Of a DNA stretch of 64,000 nucleotides, positions 62,271 to 64,000 are shown piece by piece. This DNA comes from Ectocarpus siliculosus (lineage: Eukaryota; Sar; Phaeophyceae; Ectocarpales; Ectocarpaceae), in contig FN649738.1 of the NCBI GenBank assembly GCA_000310025.1, positions 951,690 through 1,015,689 on the forward strand, given 5' to 3'. Every line of letters starts with the position of its first letter. Position 1 is the stretch's first letter. The translations under genes and the position numbers were made by a program. The notes beneath the pieces are model-generated. The model searched no databases. It worked only from the letters and a program-made list of their open reading frames with translations, and had not been told where the DNA came from.

Positions 62271-63702
62271 TCCAACATTCCAACACTGCTATGCATCTAA
62301 CTGCTTCTGCTTTCATTTGTAGATGCCTGTTTTTTTTGCCTGTGTCCATCTTTCTAGCTGCTATATATAATACAGTAGCCTTTCTGCTGGGCACAGCAGT
62401 CGTGTGGCCATGGGAAGGGTCCGAGTCATCGGGCAGGCAGTGTACGGAGTTATGAGGGCACTGATACTGCTGTAGAGACAGAGAGCAGAAACCGGAACGG
62501 TTGTCAATGTTGATTCAACCAACGACAACAAGTAACCCCTTTGTGACGACACTGCTGTTCTGTGATGAATACGACCGCCCACATGCAGCAGGGGTCCTTG
62601 TACGAACGGAGTACGTAGTTGGTACAATTTATGCGCTGTGTCGTGTCACATCAATTCTCGTTGGACACTCACATTTACGTTCACTCTGGAATTTCCTAAA
62701 TCATGGAACGAGCACACAGCGAAGTCTTCCACCCCACCAGGCGCGCTTGCCCACCCCTCCTCACAGCCGAAACCAACGACGAAAAGATAAAAGAATGAAC
62801 GCTCTCTCGAAGGCGTCGCCTCTGAAAACGCAAACAAGCCGGAGAATCAACGTCACACGTCAAGCCCCGTCTCCTGCTGTCACTGGGAGTAGAGTAGAGG
62901 GCTGGCCGTGCCCGGACCGCGAAAACTGCCGCCACGGCCTGCTCCGCCCCACTTCTGTTCTCTGCGGTGATTAAAAACAACCACACATCCTGACCAACTC
63001 AAGAACGTCCCACTTGGTGTGCGTTTCGCGCTTACTTCTACCTCACATTACGTTTCGCTCTCCGCGAAGGGCGGCGGAGCAAACGAAACGAAGGACGGGG
63101 GGGGCGGTAGCCCCCCGCGGCTGAGCCCTTGTATATATAGTGCAATCTGCAAACCTCGGCAATAATCCATTTCGAAAAAACGGGACGTGCCGAATTCTTG
63201 TTATGCAAATGTAAATGTAGAACCAGATACACACCCGCGGGAGTAAAGTCCGCCCGGTCCTGTCCGGCTGGCAGAGACAGTTTGCACTCACAGAGGTACG
63301 CAATTAGTTTCACCACATCCAGCACGCACACCCGCCGTTCTAGTTACAGTAGAGCAGTAGTGGTAGTTCGCATACACCGCACGTTCGCCGCAGTTTTTTT
63401 TTACTGGGGCTGAACTCCCGCTGCTGGGAACTGTAAACTCATGTTTTACAATTGATGCTACACCTGCGCAAGGAAAAAGAGCCGAAAGCTGAAGACCTTT
63501 CGGGTAGCGAAAATCCGTCCGATGTCTGAAACTTTCCGTTGGGAGGAAGGAGGGTTCTGAGTGTTTTTGTGGTACCCGGTAGCGTCATCTGCTACACATG
63601 TGAAACAATAGTTTGTGTGGCAAGCTGTCGTGTCCTCTCTTTCAACCACAAGCCGTGCATTGGCAGAGTTTTTAACCGATCCACCGTCGTGTGTCGTGAA
63701 CA

Positions 63703-63894
63703 TCAGGGAGGATGCTCTCTCGCGCGCGCCTCGCAAAACATTTTGGGCTGGATCAGCGAGAGGGTCTTGCTAGTCTCTATCAGCAGCAGCAACAACAGCA
63801 GCAGGAGTACAAGGTAGACAGAAGGGGTTTTCAACTCCACATGGTCCGCACCTTGCTGGGCCTGGTCCGCTTGCCACCTCCGAATATTGTTCAT
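63703..63894 (-). CDS. Possible signal/anchor exon, CTG-repeat hydrophobic run
   Basis: An ATG at 63894 opens a 63-codon frame whose middle is PSVYLVLLLLLLLLLIETSK, followed by LSLIQPKMFCEAR. It is on the same strand and upstream of the extracellular-type gene ending at 54072, so it could be that gene's first exon. The leucine run is largely a CTG/TTG triplet repeat and no strong splice donor follows, so this is a weak candidate. Confidence 0.2.
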   Translation of the reverse strand: MNNIRRWQADQAQQGADHVELKTPSVYLVLLLLLLLLLIETSKTLSLIQPKMFCEARAREHPP

Positions 63895-64000
63895 CTATTT
63901 TTTCAATCAGCAATGAATGTACACCACGCGCAAGGAGGTTCGGCAGTCTTACGTAACAGACACACAAGTACGGAAGCAACTTATCCCCCCCCCCCCCCAC

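Larger units (their letters stand above)
60311..64000. other. Unresolved 5' side of the membrane-protein gene
   Basis: Upstream of the last recognisable exon. Contains the 147-aa frame (61827-62270) and the Leu-run frame (63703-63894). A stretch at about 63242-63266 resembles a short minus-strand exon (GQDRADFTPA) with an acceptor and a GTGTGT donor, unproven. Ends in a C-homopolymer at 63987-63999. Confidence 0.3.

Noticed and set aside
1..64000. Search for CRISPR arrays, operons, rRNA genes and defence-type gene clusters
   Set aside because: No regularly spaced direct repeats with unique spacers, no rRNA blocks and no polycistronic layout. The window is ordinary intron-rich eukaryotic DNA.

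Overview
The window is nuclear DNA from a brown alga (Phaeophyceae), probably Ectocarpus-like. Three things point that way. Genes are split by long introns that are rich in repeats and have ordinary GT..AG ends. Coding exons are GC-rich. One gene carries the Cys/His EsV-1-7 repeat, a module known from Ectocarpus (the IMMEDIATE UPRIGHT family) and its virus EsV-1. I see no bacterial, organellar or CRISPR-like region. Species assignment is inference.

Layout. (1) About 1-15071, minus strand: an endoplasmic-reticulum HSP90 (GRP94/endoplasmin). I could trace 14 exons in continuous phase, starting with a tiny signal-peptide exon at 15071-15011. The last C-terminal exon or exons lie beyond the left edge. 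Its introns hold two inverted copies of one MITE-like element, one mariner-type MITE, a TRIM-like pair of direct repeats, and several minisatellites and short tandem duplications. (2) 15885-21316, minus strand: a seven-exon HAD-like protein of about 505 aa with a DLNKT motif in place of DxDxT. (3) 22525-48793, plus strand: a very large gene. My 26-exon model keeps reading phase at every junction and gives about 3,754 aa. It starts with a huge low-complexity exon, carries two EsV-1-7 repeats, then an EF-hand-like alpha-helical module, then a long basic helical C-terminal part. It may be one gene or two or three adjacent ones, but no stop codon or new start forces a split. (4) 50101-50172, minus strand: tRNA-Cys(GCA). 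(5) 54072 to at least 60300, minus strand: an unrecognised cysteine-containing extracellular protein with a hydrophobic C-terminal segment. Several exons are clear and others are missing.

The HAD-like gene and the giant gene are divergent and share about 1.2 kb of upstream DNA. The HSP90 and HAD-like genes are head-to-tail on the minus strand, 0.8 kb apart. The 48.8-53.9 kb stretch looks intergenic apart from the tRNA. The genes do not form an obvious pathway: one is an ER chaperone, one a putative phosphohydrolase-fold protein, one a giant lineage-specific scaffold-like protein, and one a membrane protein that could be an ER client. All exon calls come from reading the sequence by eye. RNA-seq would settle them.
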